Positions 24,612 through 33,804 of a DNA stretch of 64,000 nucleotides are shown one piece after another. The DNA lies in assembly GCF_039536325.1 (NCBI RefSeq), contig NZ_BAAAYO010000012.1, forward strand, positions 1 through 64,000, written 5' to 3'. The stretch is from Paenibacillus_AB hodogayensis (GTDB lineage: Bacteria > Bacillota > Bacilli > Paenibacillales > NBRC-103111). The notes under the pieces were generated by a model. It did no database searches and was not told the origin of the DNA. It worked only from the letters and a program-made list of their open reading frames with translations. Position 1 is the stretch's first letter. Each line of letters begins with the position of its first letter. A program made the translations under genes and the position numbers.

Positions 24612-26576
24612 TCAGTCGTTCGTTGTCGGCTGCTTACACTCTGCCCTGTACAGCTTTAATGTGCAAAACGTCTTCAACGACCTGATTGCAATCTCCAGCC
24701 GGTCATCCTTCCACTCGAATCGTTCCAATTCGGCATGCTCGAAGGAAAACAACTCTCCTCGTGTATAAGACCTCTTCCCGATGCCCGAGGGAAACGTCAG
24801 ACCGATCGTCAGGCTGCCGATCGTCAAGGCGTTGTTCGGGTTGATGATATGCACCAAATAATGACCGTCCGCATCCGATGCCGTTTCGCACAGCAATTCC
24901 GAATGCGAGAACGAAATCCGCGTCCCTCTCATTCCGGTTTTAACGGCTTCAATGAACCGTTTACCGAACTGTGCGATATTCGCGCTCGTAGCCGAGAAAT
25001 GTTTGTGATTGTCCCGCTTGGTGGCCTCGAGACGGTAAGGGATTCTTATAATCGAATCGCGATCTTCCAGCACCGGCCAACGCGCCCCCCGCTCTAACCC
25101 GTGTTCATTATAGACGGCAAAGCTGCCGATGACGACAAGAGGATGTCCCCGGTCGGATAATTCCCGGATGGCCGCCACATCCGCATCGGAAATATAGTCT
25201 AAGGCGGGCAGGACGATAAGGTCGTCGTCGCCAACATCACGCATGTCGCCCAGCATGCAGAACGAGAACGGGATCGCGTGCTGAACAAGCGACTGAACGG
25301 CAGCCAGCAGACTCAAATAGCCCTGTTTAACCGAAAGCATCACGTTATCCGGATGATACAGCACCTTCACCGCATTCGTTCTCTTCACATCCGTATATAA
25401 AGCGGTATGGCGGGCGAAATAGTCGAAGATATTGCTCAATATTGCCACTTGATCGGCTCCGTCCGCCACCCACCCCCTCCCGTCCTTAATCGGTCGCATG
25501 AGCCAAGGGGTTCCGCATAACCCGCCAAAAGCGATCGCCTCCGCTTCGTACAGGCAAATTTCTTCCGGAGTAGTCGGTACTCGGATGTTCCCGTGGGCAT
25601 CCTTAAGCCAGGAGCTGTTCAATACCCGATATCCGAACAACTGGCCGTACTTGTACGCTTCGATCTGCGTCTTCAATCCGTGCTCGGTCTTCTCGATAAA
25701 CCCGTCGTTCTCGGCGAAAACAAGATCTACCGCAGCGGGAGAGGCGGCCGGTTCGTATCCGATCCGGTTCACATGCCCGTAAAAACGAGGGAAAGCGGGA
25801 TTATGGGCAACAAGAGCGCGTTGTTCCGACAACTGCTTAATGTGGCTAAACAACTCGGCATGTACCGTAGCGGTCAACCGCCTGCGGTAATGCAGCCACT
25901 GTATATATAGCGGGTCTTGGACCGCTTCGATCGTCTCCGCGAACTGCGGTATCCGCACATGTCTTAGTTGACGCAGGCCAAACAAGCGCTCCGGATCGGC
26001 TACATGATCGGACAAATAGCCGCGGAAAGCATGCAGACAACGGTCGCAGTAGCAGGGCTTATTGTAAGAATTATCGAAATGAAAGCCGTCCAGACCGACG
26101 TGCCGTATCCCGTAAGCGATCACCTTTTTCATATAAGCCTTGAAAGCATCGCTGTTGTAGCACGGACTCCAGCGATAATAAGCCCCGCCCCAGCAAGCGA
26201 TGCTGCCGTCCTCGGTCCTGATTGCCCAATCCTGTAAGTCTTCAACCTCATCCAAGAGCGTTTCATAGTATAGCGAGCCCAACTGACAATAGCCGAGCAC
26301 TTGGATGCCATTTCGGCGCGCCGTTTGTACCAGTATGCGCGTTTTCTCCATCTCGTCTTGTTCCGCCGCCAAGCCGAACCCCTTGAAGAAATGGCTATAT
26401 ATCAGATTAATACCCCATTCCCCCGCTTCCCGGATCGCATCCTCCGTATGAAGCCGCTCGTACCAAGCCTCGATCCATTGCCCATTTTTGAAAAGCGATG
26501 TGCTGCCGCTCCCCAGTCTGCGATAATGACGAAGGGGCTCATGGCCCCAATAAGACCATACGATTCCGTCTACCAT
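24612..26576 (-). CDS. Glycosidase-like TIM-barrel protein with Rossmann-like (GATase-type) middle domain
   Basis: A protein of 654 residues with no signal peptide. The N-terminal half (to about residue 360) looks like a retaining-glycosidase TIM barrel: HVGLDGFHFDNSYNKPCYCDRC and DLVFAENDGF supply acidic residues at strand ends, and a CxxC pair (CYCDRC) may bind metal. The middle (about 410-560: LLAAVQSLVQHAIPF, DLIVLPALDYISDADVAAIRE, GHPLVVIGSF) matches the trimerisation-like domain of GH42-type beta-galactosidases, and a beta-rich tail follows. I cannot name its substrate. ATG at 26576 is chosen because the protein-like sequence begins there; it starts two bases after the stop of a small frame with a strong ribosome binding site, so coupling is possible. 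Confidence 0.72.
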   Translation of the reverse strand: MVDGIVWSYWGHEPLRHYRRLGSGSTSLFKNGQWIEAWYERLHTEDAIREAGEWGINLIYSHFFKGFGLAAEQDEMEKTRILVQTARRNGIQVLGYCQLGSLYYETLLDEVEDLQDWAIRTEDGSIACWGGAYYRWSPCYNSDAFKAYMKKVIAYGIRHVGLDGFHFDNSYNKPCYCDRCLHAFRGYLSDHVADPERLFGLRQLRHVRIPQFAETIEAVQDPLYIQWLHYRRRLTATVHAELFSHIKQLSEQRALVAHNPAFPRFYGHVNRIGYEPAASPAAVDLVFAENDGFIEKTEHGLKTQIEAYKYGQLFGYRVLNSSWLKDAHGNIRVPTTPEEICLYEAEAIAFGGLCGTPWLMRPIKDGRGWVADGADQVAILSNIFDYFARHTALYTDVKRTNAVKVLYHPDNVMLSVKQGYLSLLAAVQSLVQHAIPFSFCMLGDMRDVGDDDLIVLPALDYISDADVAAIRELSDRGHPLVVIGSFAVYNEHGLERGARWPVLEDRDSIIRIPYRLEATKRDNHKHFSATSANIAQFGKRFIEAVKTGMRGTRISFSHSELLCETASDADGHYLVHIINPNNALTIGSLTIGLTFPSGIGKRSYTRGELFSFEHAELERFEWKDDRLEIAIRSLKTFCTLKLYRAECKQPTTND

Positions 26577-26577
26577 C

Positions 26578-26727
26578 CTACACACCCGCTTCCCTGATGA
26601 AGATCGCGCGAACCATCCCGTCCGGGATGTTCCATGACCACCATCGTAGGCATAAAGCGGCAAAAAGAACATGTACGGAATACAGCAAATTCATGGATTT
26701 TACGTACGTCCCGGCCATTCGCTCCAT
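26578..26727 (-). CDS. Possible small ORF coupled to the glycosidase-like gene
   Basis: A 49-residue frame starting MERMAGTYVKSMNLLYS, with a central hydrophobic stretch (LLYSVHVLFAALCLRWW), so it could be a small membrane peptide. In its favour, AAGGAGG lies five to six bases before the ATG, the best ribosome binding site in the neighbourhood, and the stop codon is one base away from the glycosidase start. Against it, there is no recognisable homologue and the tail (WNIPDGMVRAIFIREAGV) looks unstructured. It could be a leader peptide that delivers ribosomes to the downstream gene. Confidence 0.35.
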   Translation of the reverse strand: MERMAGTYVKSMNLLYSVHVLFAALCLRWWSWNIPDGMVRAIFIREAGV

Positions 26728-26740
26728 TCTCTCCTCCTTT

Positions 26741-26755
26741 TCGAAAACGTATTCA
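26741..26755. promoter_or_regulatory. cre-like site (CcpA) 1
   Basis: TCGAAAACGTATTCA fits the catabolite-responsive consensus WTGNAANCGNWNNCW at 14 of 15 positions (C for T at position 2). It lies between the divergent glycosidase and sugar-binding-protein genes. Confidence 0.45.
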
Positions 26756-26792
26756 AAAAGTCCAGCTTTCTGACGTGCTTTATTCATGTTCT

Positions 26793-26807
26793 TTGAAACC
26801 GTTTCCC
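26793..26807. promoter_or_regulatory. cre-like site (CcpA) 2
   Basis: TTGAAACCGTTTCCC fits WTGNAANCGNWNNCW at 14 of 15 positions (last base C). Its position 65-80 bases above the sugar-binding-protein start fits glucose repression of this locus. Confidence 0.5.
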
Positions 26808-26870
26808 GATATCATTAGGCGTAAGCATACAGACTGGACAGAAGGAACATACACCGGGAGGGTCCGCAAG

Positions 26871-28214
26871 ATGAAGATGAAATGGAAAGCTAACCGTCCA
26901 CACCTGGCGCTGGCCTGTTGCGCCACGCTCGCGGTCGCATTGGCTGCCTGCTCGACAGGCAAAGAGAACGTTCAGCAGGATGGCAAAACGGGGATGGATA
27001 CGCCTCCTCCCAAACCGAGCGAGCCCGTAGAGCTGGTGTTCTACGGCAACTCCACACAGCCGGACACGTACTTCAACACGTACTATGGCGATGCGATCCG
27101 CAAAAAATTTCCGGATTACAAGATCACGTATTTGCAACGAACGAAAGGCAACGAAATCGAGAACCTTGTCGCTGCGGGCACGAAGTTCGACATTTATTAT
27201 GCGACGGTCGGCAATTTCGAAAGCTCGCTGCAAATGTACGGCCTGCAGCTCGAAATGAGCGAGCTGATCAAGAAGCACGGTATCGATACTTCGAAATTCG
27301 AGCCTTCGCTGCTCGAAGCGATGAAATTGAATACGGGCGGAGCGATCTTCGGAGTTCCCGTACAAACCAGCGTAGAGATTTTGTATTATAACAAGTCGCT
27401 TTTCGACAAGTTCGGCGTGCCTTACCCGAAGGACGGCTTGACCTGGGATCAGGCGGCGGAGCTGTCGGCGAAGCTGACCCGCGAGGAAGGAGGCGTACAA
27501 TATTACGGCTACACCACGACGATCAACCACATGCTGCGCATGAACCAATTCTCGCTGCCGAGGGTCGACCCGAAGACAGGCAAGCCGACGATCAACACCG
27601 ATGCAAGATGGAAGACGTATTACGAAACGCTGTACGGAAAAATGATGGCAGGCGAAGCCTATAAAAAACGGTTCAACGAAAATTCCACTTTGGCGGCGTC
27701 GGATGCCTTTATCAAAACGAAGGAAGCCGCGATGTACGCTTTCCCAAGCCAGCTGTACTTGACGAATCCGGAAGAAATGAAAGCGATGGATTGGGACATC
27801 GTGACATTGCCGACCTTCCGTGAACTGCCCGGCATCGGCTCCCAATCGTACCCGATGTATTTCGGGGTAACGCAGCAATCCAAGCATCCTGACGCGGCGG
27901 CCGAGGTTTTGAAATATATGGTGTCCGAGGAATTCCAGATCGGTCTGGCGCGCAAAGGATGGATGTCCTCCCTGACGAGCGAATCGGTCCGCCAAGCTTA
28001 CGCTCAGGACACGCCGTTCAAGGATAAAAACTACAAGGCGCTCTTCGTCAAGCCGGCGCCGATCGCTTACGCGCCGGAGTACGATCCGGGCTTGATCAGC
28101 AATTACATCAAGCCGGCTCTGGACATGCTGCAAGGGAAGCTTGATCTGAATACGTCCTTCCGGATGGCCGAGGAAGAGGCCGCGAAAACGATCAACAGCG
28201 CGAAAGCAAAATAA
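26871..28214 (+). CDS. Sugar ABC transporter substrate-binding lipoprotein (family 1), orphan
   Basis: A 447-residue extracellular binding protein. A basic start and hydrophobic signal end in the lipobox LAVALAACSTG (acylated Cys at about residue 26), so it is anchored to the outer membrane face. The mature part shows the family 1 solute-binding look, with ELVFYGNSTQPDTYF, the conserved YYNKSLFDKFGVPYPKDGLTWDQ stretch and EVLKYMVSEEFQ. The ATG at 26871 follows GGGAGGG; a longer upstream frame is not supported. No permease or ATPase gene lies nearby, so it must borrow components encoded elsewhere. It sits 35 bases before the DUF4838 gene, probably in one operon. Confidence 0.88.
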   Translation: MKMKWKANRPHLALACCATLAVALAACSTGKENVQQDGKTGMDTPPPKPSEPVELVFYGNSTQPDTYFNTYYGDAIRKKFPDYKITYLQRTKGNEIENLVAAGTKFDIYYATVGNFESSLQMYGLQLEMSELIKKHGIDTSKFEPSLLEAMKLNTGGAIFGVPVQTSVEILYYNKSLFDKFGVPYPKDGLTWDQAAELSAKLTREEGGVQYYGYTTTINHMLRMNQFSLPRVDPKTGKPTINTDARWKTYYETLYGKMMAGEAYKKRFNENSTLAASDAFIKTKEAAMYAFPSQLYLTNPEEMKAMDWDIVTLPTFRELPGIGSQSYPMYFGVTQQSKHPDAAAEVLKYMVSEEFQIGLARKGWMSSLTSESVRQAYAQDTPFKDKNYKALFVKPAPIAYAPEYDPGLISNYIKPALDMLQGKLDLNTSFRMAEEEAAKTINSAKAK

Positions 28215-28249
28215 GCGGCTCGGATTGTCAAAACGAAAGGAGCTTGCAT

Positions 28250-31200
28250 TTGAAAAACGGAGTCATTCTAAAAGGATTGTCTCAATGGATCATTTTTATT
28301 TTGGCAGCTTCCTTATTAGGTCCGGGACTGGGCCATGCCGCGCCCGCAGCCAATCGGCTTCAATCCGGCGAAGACGCATCCCCTATTGAATTGGTAGCGA
28401 ACGGTCAGGCGCATGCTGTGGTCGTCACCTCGGTCTACGCGGATGCAAGAACGACAGCGGCGGCGCAGACATTGGCCCAGTACGTTCGGCAAGCGACCGG
28501 TCAACTGCTGCCCGTCATGACTACGGCGGCCTATGAGGCGGACCCGAATCTGACGAACAAAGTCAGGATATACGTCGGGACAACCGGGGCGGGCGGCGAT
28601 CCGGACGCCTTAGCCAAAACGTCCGCGTTGGACGATGACGGGTTCGGCATCTTCCCTTACGGCAGCACGGTTACGATTATCGGTCCGACCTCATGGGGAA
28701 CGGGATTCGGCGTTTATGAATTTCTCGAACGCTATGTCGGGGTTCGCTGGCTGATGCCGGGAACGGACGGAACGGATATTCCATCGTTGAGCGTATTGTC
28801 GGTCCCTCTCGGAGACATCGTCCAGCAGCCGGCATTTCAAAGTCGGGTATTCAGCCCGATCAACGAGTACGGCAAAAGCAACTATAACGTCCAGATCGAA
28901 TGGGCGAAATTCAATCGAATGCATTATCGCGATCAGTTCCACCATAACTTGTATAAAATGTTCCCGCCATCCGTATACGGAACGTCTCATCCCGAGTATT
29001 ATCCGACCGTGCCGAAGGACGACTCCGTAGGAGCGGGCTGGCAGCCGTGTCTAACCAACGCAACCGCGACGGAAGCCATTGCGATCATTACGGCTTACTT
29101 TACCAACAATCCGGAGGCGACCGCTTACTCGTTGGGGGTTAACGACTCCGGCGGATATTGCGAGGAAAATCCGAAGGAGCTGTACTACCATTGGGTGAAT
29201 CAGATCGTCGAAGGGGTGCTTCAGGTACATCCGGGCAAACAGTTCGGTGTGCTCGCTTACCAGGAAGTAAAGCAGCCTCCTACCTTCGCGCTCAACCCCA
29301 ATATTATCGTGTATATTACGCGCGACCGTTGGAACTGGGTAGATCCCGCTCGCAAAGCAGCGGACATGCAGCTTCATGCCGCTTGGCAAGCGGTGGCCTC
29401 CCGCGTAGGCTGGTACGACTACCTGAACGGCAATCCGTACTTGCTGCCGAGAATCTATACGCATCAAATGGACGAAACTTATAAGCTCTCCAAACAATCC
29501 GGCGTGGCCGGTCATTATGCCGAATTGTACCCGAACTGGGGAGAAGGCCCCAAAGCATGGATTTCGAGCAAGCTTCAATGGAATCCGGACCTGGATGCGG
29601 AGCAGTTGGCGAACGAATGGTACGAACGCGCCGTCGGGACGACATCGGCCCCCTATTTGAAGACGTATTACGACCATTGGGAAAACTTCTGGACGGTGCG
29701 CATCAAGCAGTCCCCATTTTTCCAGTCGCCCTCCTCTCTGCGTCCGGATTATGTGGAACTGGTCTCAACAGAAGAAATCGAAGATAGCCGACACTGGCTG
29801 GAGGCCGCTGTCGCCATGGCCCAGACGGACAAACAGAGAGCGCGCGCCACCATCATTCTAAGGGCCTTCGAATATTTCGAAGCATCCGTACGGAGCTATC
29901 CGTACCCTACGGACCGGCCTGCCGATCAAACCGAGGCGCTTGCGCTTCTGGAGAGCGCGTCCAGTACGTTTACCGAAAGGCTTCTGATGGGAGAAAAACG
30001 ATTGGCCCTGCTGGATGAATTTAAGGACGACCCTGTTCTGATCCATATGTCGAATGCGAACTCCAAAAGCACGCTAGTCTGGTCCGGCATCAATCTGGAC
30101 GAATTTTGGCATTTGGTCGATTTCATGAGACACGATGAACCGTCAGGCGGACCGGTGACGAACCGAACGCTGGACTTGTCCCAAGGATACGACCCATCTT
30201 CCCGCGAATATGCGAAGCTGCTGCTCGCTGCGCTGGCGGCGCCCAATCGGATCGAGAACCCGTCGTTCGAGAACGGCGCGGAGCAAGCTCCTCCCTGGAG
30301 CGTTTACAAGACAACAGGCACCAGAAGCTTCCATCGGGTAGAGGGAACGTCGCTTACCGGAAACGCAAGTCTGTTGATCGATGGCAACGGCTGGGGAGGA
30401 CCCGGACAAATGGTTTCGGGCTCTGGCGGATTCGCCAACATGCAAGTCAGATATAAGACCGTGTCCGACGTCGTATACGCCAGAGACGTCATCCAGCTCG
30501 GCCTCAATTTACTTGATGACAATGGGAATATTATCAAGAGCAGCTCCGTCCGTTCCGATCTATTTCCCCTTTCTGCGGGGGTCAGCACGTGGGCAACCGC
30601 TTATTTGAACGGTGAAATTCCTGATAAAATCGGCAGTGTCCCGGTCAAGAAGCTGCTGCCGATCATTCTGGTGGAGAGCGACCATCCGGTTGAAGTTTAT
30701 GTGGACGACGTCGTGCTATATAACTTCCCCGCAGCGACCGGCGCCGGAATCGTGACGGGCTCCGTCTACGGGACGGGAGCCACTCCATTGGCGGGCGCAA
30801 CGGTATCCGTTACCTCATCTGGTCACCATGCGGTCACCGATGCTCAGGGGCATTATGCCATCGCCGATGTGCCGCCCGGAAACCATACCGTGACGGTTAC
30901 GCAAGCCAGCTATGACCCTGTCGTCTCCTCGACCTTCTTGTTGACGAAGTGGGGAACATCTGCCGTCGATGTATACATGAGCGACGAAATCGCTCCCGAT
31001 CTGGCCGTCGCGTTGACAGGTCCGGCACCGATTGGAACGAAAATCAAGGCGACCAGCTCCGAAAACGGCATGATCTATCTGGTGCCGATCGGTACCGCTC
31101 CAACGTTGACAGCTATCGAAGCGGCTTCGACCGTTACGGTCGGAAATACGGTTTATGGCACATCCACAGCGGTAAAAGCAAGTGTAACCGGCGCTTTCAA

Positions 31201-31801
31201 TACGGCTTCGTTTTCAGCCGGGATTTATAAGGCTTACGCGGTTGACTTCGCAGGCAACGTTTCGACAGGCTCTCCCGCTATCGTTCTTGAGAATCCGCCG
31301 CTCGGAGCGTCGCTCACCGTCAATTCTTCCTTCGAGCAAGGAAGCGGCTCGGCCGCCTCGTGGAGCTTATCCCCAAACACGACGCAAACGAGAAACTATC
31401 AACGCGTAGAGGGCATCGCTTATTCGGGAACCGCCAGCGTTCATGTCACCGGAACCGGATATGGCGGCCCCGCCCAAACGTTGGACGTTTCGCCAGGGTC
31501 CTACACGGTCAAGCTGCGTTATAACTCTGTGCCGGGCGTAAGCGGGAATGCCAATATCGGCATCGGCATCTATTTGCTGGACGCATCGGGGAAAAACGTG
31601 AACTCGACTGCGATCAAGCCCGTCCAGCTCCAGCTTGCCCCATCGACGGGCATATGGAACGAAGGAGTATGGGACGTCGTCATTCCCGAGACATTTCCAG
31701 GGACCGCTATCCCGGTGAAGAAGGCCCGATTAGCCGCGCTCGTCTACAGTCTGAGCCCGGTCGAGGTTTACGTGGACGACATCGAATGGATCACTCGGTA
31801 A
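28250..31801 (+). CDS. Large secreted DUF4838 protein with two carbohydrate-binding-like modules
   Basis: A protein of 1183 residues with an N-terminal signal peptide (WIIFILAASLLGPGLGHAAPA). Residues about 45-190 form a GH67-N-like alpha/beta domain (FGVYEFLERYVGVRWLMPG), and 200-500 the DUF4838 domain, a TIM-barrel-like segment with GVNDSGGYC and GVLAYQEVK. A CBM4/9-like jelly roll follows (NPSFENGAEQAPPWS), then a carboxypeptidase-regulatory-like domain (TPLAGATVSVTSSG), a linker, and a second CBM-like jelly roll (NSSFEQGSGSAASWS) at the end. The pattern suggests a secreted polysaccharide-acting enzyme, perhaps on glucuronic-acid-bearing glycans, but catalysis is unproven. TTG at 28250 is preferred because AAAGGAG lies seven bases before it. 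Confidence 0.82.
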   Translation: MKNGVILKGLSQWIIFILAASLLGPGLGHAAPAANRLQSGEDASPIELVANGQAHAVVVTSVYADARTTAAAQTLAQYVRQATGQLLPVMTTAAYEADPNLTNKVRIYVGTTGAGGDPDALAKTSALDDDGFGIFPYGSTVTIIGPTSWGTGFGVYEFLERYVGVRWLMPGTDGTDIPSLSVLSVPLGDIVQQPAFQSRVFSPINEYGKSNYNVQIEWAKFNRMHYRDQFHHNLYKMFPPSVYGTSHPEYYPTVPKDDSVGAGWQPCLTNATATEAIAIITAYFTNNPEATAYSLGVNDSGGYCEENPKELYYHWVNQIVEGVLQVHPGKQFGVLAYQEVKQPPTFALNPNIIVYITRDRWNWVDPARKAADMQLHAAWQAVASRVGWYDYLNGNPYLLPRIYTHQMDETYKLSKQSGVAGHYAELYPNWGEGPKAWISSKLQWNPDLDAEQLANEWYERAVGTTSAPYLKTYYDHWENFWTVRIKQSPFFQSPSSLRPDYVELVSTEEIEDSRHWLEAAVAMAQTDKQRARATIILRAFEYFEASVRSYPYPTDRPADQTEALALLESASSTFTERLLMGEKRLALLDEFKDDPVLIHMSNANSKSTLVWSGINLDEFWHLVDFMRHDEPSGGPVTNRTLDLSQGYDPSSREYAKLLLAALAAPNRIENPSFENGAEQAPPWSVYKTTGTRSFHRVEGTSLTGNASLLIDGNGWGGPGQMVSGSGGFANMQVRYKTVSDVVYARDVIQLGLNLLDDNGNIIKSSSVRSDLFPLSAGVSTWATAYLNGEIPDKIGSVPVKKLLPIILVESDHPVEVYVDDVVLYNFPAATGAGIVTGSVYGTGATPLAGATVSVTSSGHHAVTDAQGHYAIADVPPGNHTVTVTQASYDPVVSSTFLLTKWGTSAVDVYMSDEIAPDLAVALTGPAPIGTKIKATSSENGMIYLVPIGTAPTLTAIEAASTVTVGNTVYGTSTAVKASVTGAFNTASFSAGIYKAYAVDFAGNVSTGSPAIVLENPPLGASLTVNSSFEQGSGSAASWSLSPNTTQTRNYQRVEGIAYSGTASVHVTGTGYGGPAQTLDVSPGSYTVKLRYNSVPGVSGNANIGIGIYLLDASGKNVNSTAIKPVQLQLAPSTGIWNEGVWDVVIPETFPGTAIPVKKARLAALVYSLSPVEVYVDDIEWITR

Positions 31802-31810
31802 TTCGTTTAT

Positions 31811-31838
31811 GGGGGGCTTGCAGCCCCTCCTTTTTTTT
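31811..31838 (+). terminator. Terminator after the DUF4838 gene
   Basis: GGGGCT pairs with AGCCCC across a TGC loop, followed by TCC and eight T. It separates the DUF4838 gene from the AraC gene. Confidence 0.9.
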
Positions 31839-31940
31839 GAAGCCCAACGACTGCAACGCGAGCTACTCACTCCGCTTCGTATGGTTTATAATGAAAAGAA
31901 GACGATATTGTCCCAACCCAGGGGGAAGGCGGACGCCAGC

Positions 31941-32774
31941 ATGAACTACGATTTTATGGACAACTTCGTACCGCAGCTGACCAATGCTTCGGAGCGATCG
32001 GGGCCGTTTTGGATCGATTTTCGCTATATGATCGTGCGCGAGGAGACGCTGGGGCATACGATCGGTCTTGTACGAAACGGAGAAGGCTTCCTGGAGTTAA
32101 ACGGTAAACGGCATAAGCTGCGAAGCGGGGTGCTCTTTTATATTCCCAAAGGCAGCTATATGAAGATGACGACACAGCCAACGAACACGCTGGAGTTTTA
32201 CTCTACTCAGTTTCAATATAATCACCTCCACTGGGAAAGCGCTTCCAATCATTGGATCGCAACCGATAAAGGCCCGATTCCGCTCCAGACGACGCTTTTT
32301 TTTACGGAAAACGGAACGCTTCTGGACGCGTACAGCCGGTTGCTGCACCGGTGGAAAAGCAAAGAGGCCGGTTATTTGTGGCATTGTAAGCTGGAGCTGC
32401 TTCGTCTGCTGGATATCATGATCGGCATGACCCGCGAATCCTCCAAGCATATCCAGCAAAACGCCGCCCTGATCGAAATGGCAATCGCTTATATACGCGG
32501 ACATCTGCGCGAGGAGTTGAACCGGGCCGCTTTAGCCCGCCAGCTATCCGTCTCCCCGGGCCACTTCGCTGGCATATTCAAGCGCCATACCGGTTATTCC
32601 TTGAGCGAGTACGTACACCGGCTGCGTATGGATCAGGCCCGTTTTTTGCTGCGCAGCACCCAAATCCCTGTGCATCGGATCGCCGCCGAGGTCGGCTATA
32701 ACGATTCGTTTTATTTCAGCAGGCGGTTCAGTAAAGAAAATGGCATATCCCCGCGCGACTATCGCAAAATGTGA
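31941..32774 (+). CDS. AraC-family transcriptional regulator
   Basis: A 277-residue DNA-binding protein. An N-terminal cupin-like sensor (about residues 20-100: GEGFLELNGKRHKLRSG, FYIPKGSYM) is followed by a double helix-turn-helix at the C-terminus, with LNRAALARQLSVSPGHFAG in the first and IAAEVGYNDSFYFSRRFSK in the second. The ATG at 31941 is a compromise: GGGGGAAGG is some ten bases upstream, and earlier in-frame ATGs exist at 31881 and 31809. As the last gene of the carbohydrate locus it probably senses a sugar and activates the binding protein and DUF4838 genes; this is inference from context. Confidence 0.88.
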   Translation: MNYDFMDNFVPQLTNASERSGPFWIDFRYMIVREETLGHTIGLVRNGEGFLELNGKRHKLRSGVLFYIPKGSYMKMTTQPTNTLEFYSTQFQYNHLHWESASNHWIATDKGPIPLQTTLFFTENGTLLDAYSRLLHRWKSKEAGYLWHCKLELLRLLDIMIGMTRESSKHIQQNAALIEMAIAYIRGHLREELNRAALARQLSVSPGHFAGIFKRHTGYSLSEYVHRLRMDQARFLLRSTQIPVHRIAAEVGYNDSFYFSRRFSKENGISPRDYRKM

Positions 32775-33004
32775 CGGCACAAGCGTCGAGCGGGCTTCGA
32801 ATAGAGCGCTGTTGCTTTGTGCGAGCAGCGTTATTTGGCTTTCGCCTTGTCTTCTGCGCTATTTTTCAACGGCTTCCGGGGGTGTTTTGCGCCTATCGAA
32901 ACATGGTACAATAAGAAGCATGGGTAACCGCTATTCCGCAAGCCGCGACATAGCATACCCGCGATCCGGCAAGAAGCAACCACCGGGCAAGGAGGCGAAT
33001 GAGC
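32775..33004 (+). other. Gap between AraC and HAD genes
   Basis: About 230 bases. It includes CTTCCGGGGGTG (32874 onward), identical to one arm of the hairpin after the glutamate synthase gene at 24331, but without its pairing arm, perhaps a shared degenerate repeat. GTACAATAAG near 32908 could be a -10 region for the HAD gene. Nothing else is evident. Confidence 0.35.
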
Positions 33005-33742
33005 ATGATGAAGCAAACGATTTTATTCGATCTGGACGATACGCTGATCCATTGCAACAAATATTTCGACGCGGTACTCGACCAATTCGCCGATCTGATC
33101 GCGACCTGGTTTAACAGTTATCAAGTAGGAACCGCTGAAATCAAGGACAAGCAATACGAGTTCGACTTGGTCGGGGTTCAGAAGCTGGGCTTTGCCGTCG
33201 GCCATTTCCCGCAATCCTTCGTGGAAACCTATGAGCATTACTCTGCGCTTACCGGACGCGAACCGAGCGCTGAAGAACGCGAGCAATTGATCAAGCTCGG
33301 CCGCAGCGTATACGAGTTCCCGACTCTCGAGCCTTATCCCGATATGACGGAGACGCTGGGCAGTCTGCGCGAGCAAGGCCATGAGCTATTTCTGTATACC
33401 GGGGGCGACCTGGACGTTCAGGCCAGCAAAGTGAAGCGGATGGGCTTGGACGCTTATTTCGGCGACCGCCTGTTTATTTCACCCCATAAAACGACGGATG
33501 TGCTCGAATCGATTTTGTCCCGCCACAGCTTCAACCGCGACAAGACGTGGATGATCGGCAACTCCATCCGCACGGATGTCATTCCGGCGCTCGAAACCGG
33601 GATTAACGCCATTCATATCCCGGCCATCATGGAGTGGCAGTACAACGTAGTGAATATAGAGGTTCAGCCGAAGAAAGCTTTTCTGCAATTGCAGAAGCTG
33701 CTGGACGTGCCTCCGGCCATCAGCCGTTATAGCCTGGCCTGA
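33005..33742 (+). CDS. HAD-superfamily hydrolase
   Basis: A cytoplasmic phosphatase-like protein of 245 residues. HAD motif I is FDLDDTL (nucleophile and acid Asp), motif II lies in LFLYTGGD, motif III is the conserved Lys in DRLFISPHKT, and motif IV is MIGNSIRTDVIPALETG. The four-helix cap between motifs I and II (about residues 20-110) is of the subfamily I type. AAGGAGG lies nine bases before the ATG at 33005; another ATG at 32999 is too close to it. Substrate unknown. It is convergent with the LysR gene. Confidence 0.85.
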   Translation: MMKQTILFDLDDTLIHCNKYFDAVLDQFADLIATWFNSYQVGTAEIKDKQYEFDLVGVQKLGFAVGHFPQSFVETYEHYSALTGREPSAEEREQLIKLGRSVYEFPTLEPYPDMTETLGSLREQGHELFLYTGGDLDVQASKVKRMGLDAYFGDRLFISPHKTTDVLESILSRHSFNRDKTWMIGNSIRTDVIPALETGINAIHIPAIMEWQYNVVNIEVQPKKAFLQLQKLLDVPPAISRYSLA

Positions 33743-33804
33743 GCGATACCGCGTCTTCGGCGCTCGCGTATGGACTAACGGAATGGCAGCGGCCAGCCCC
33801 CTTT

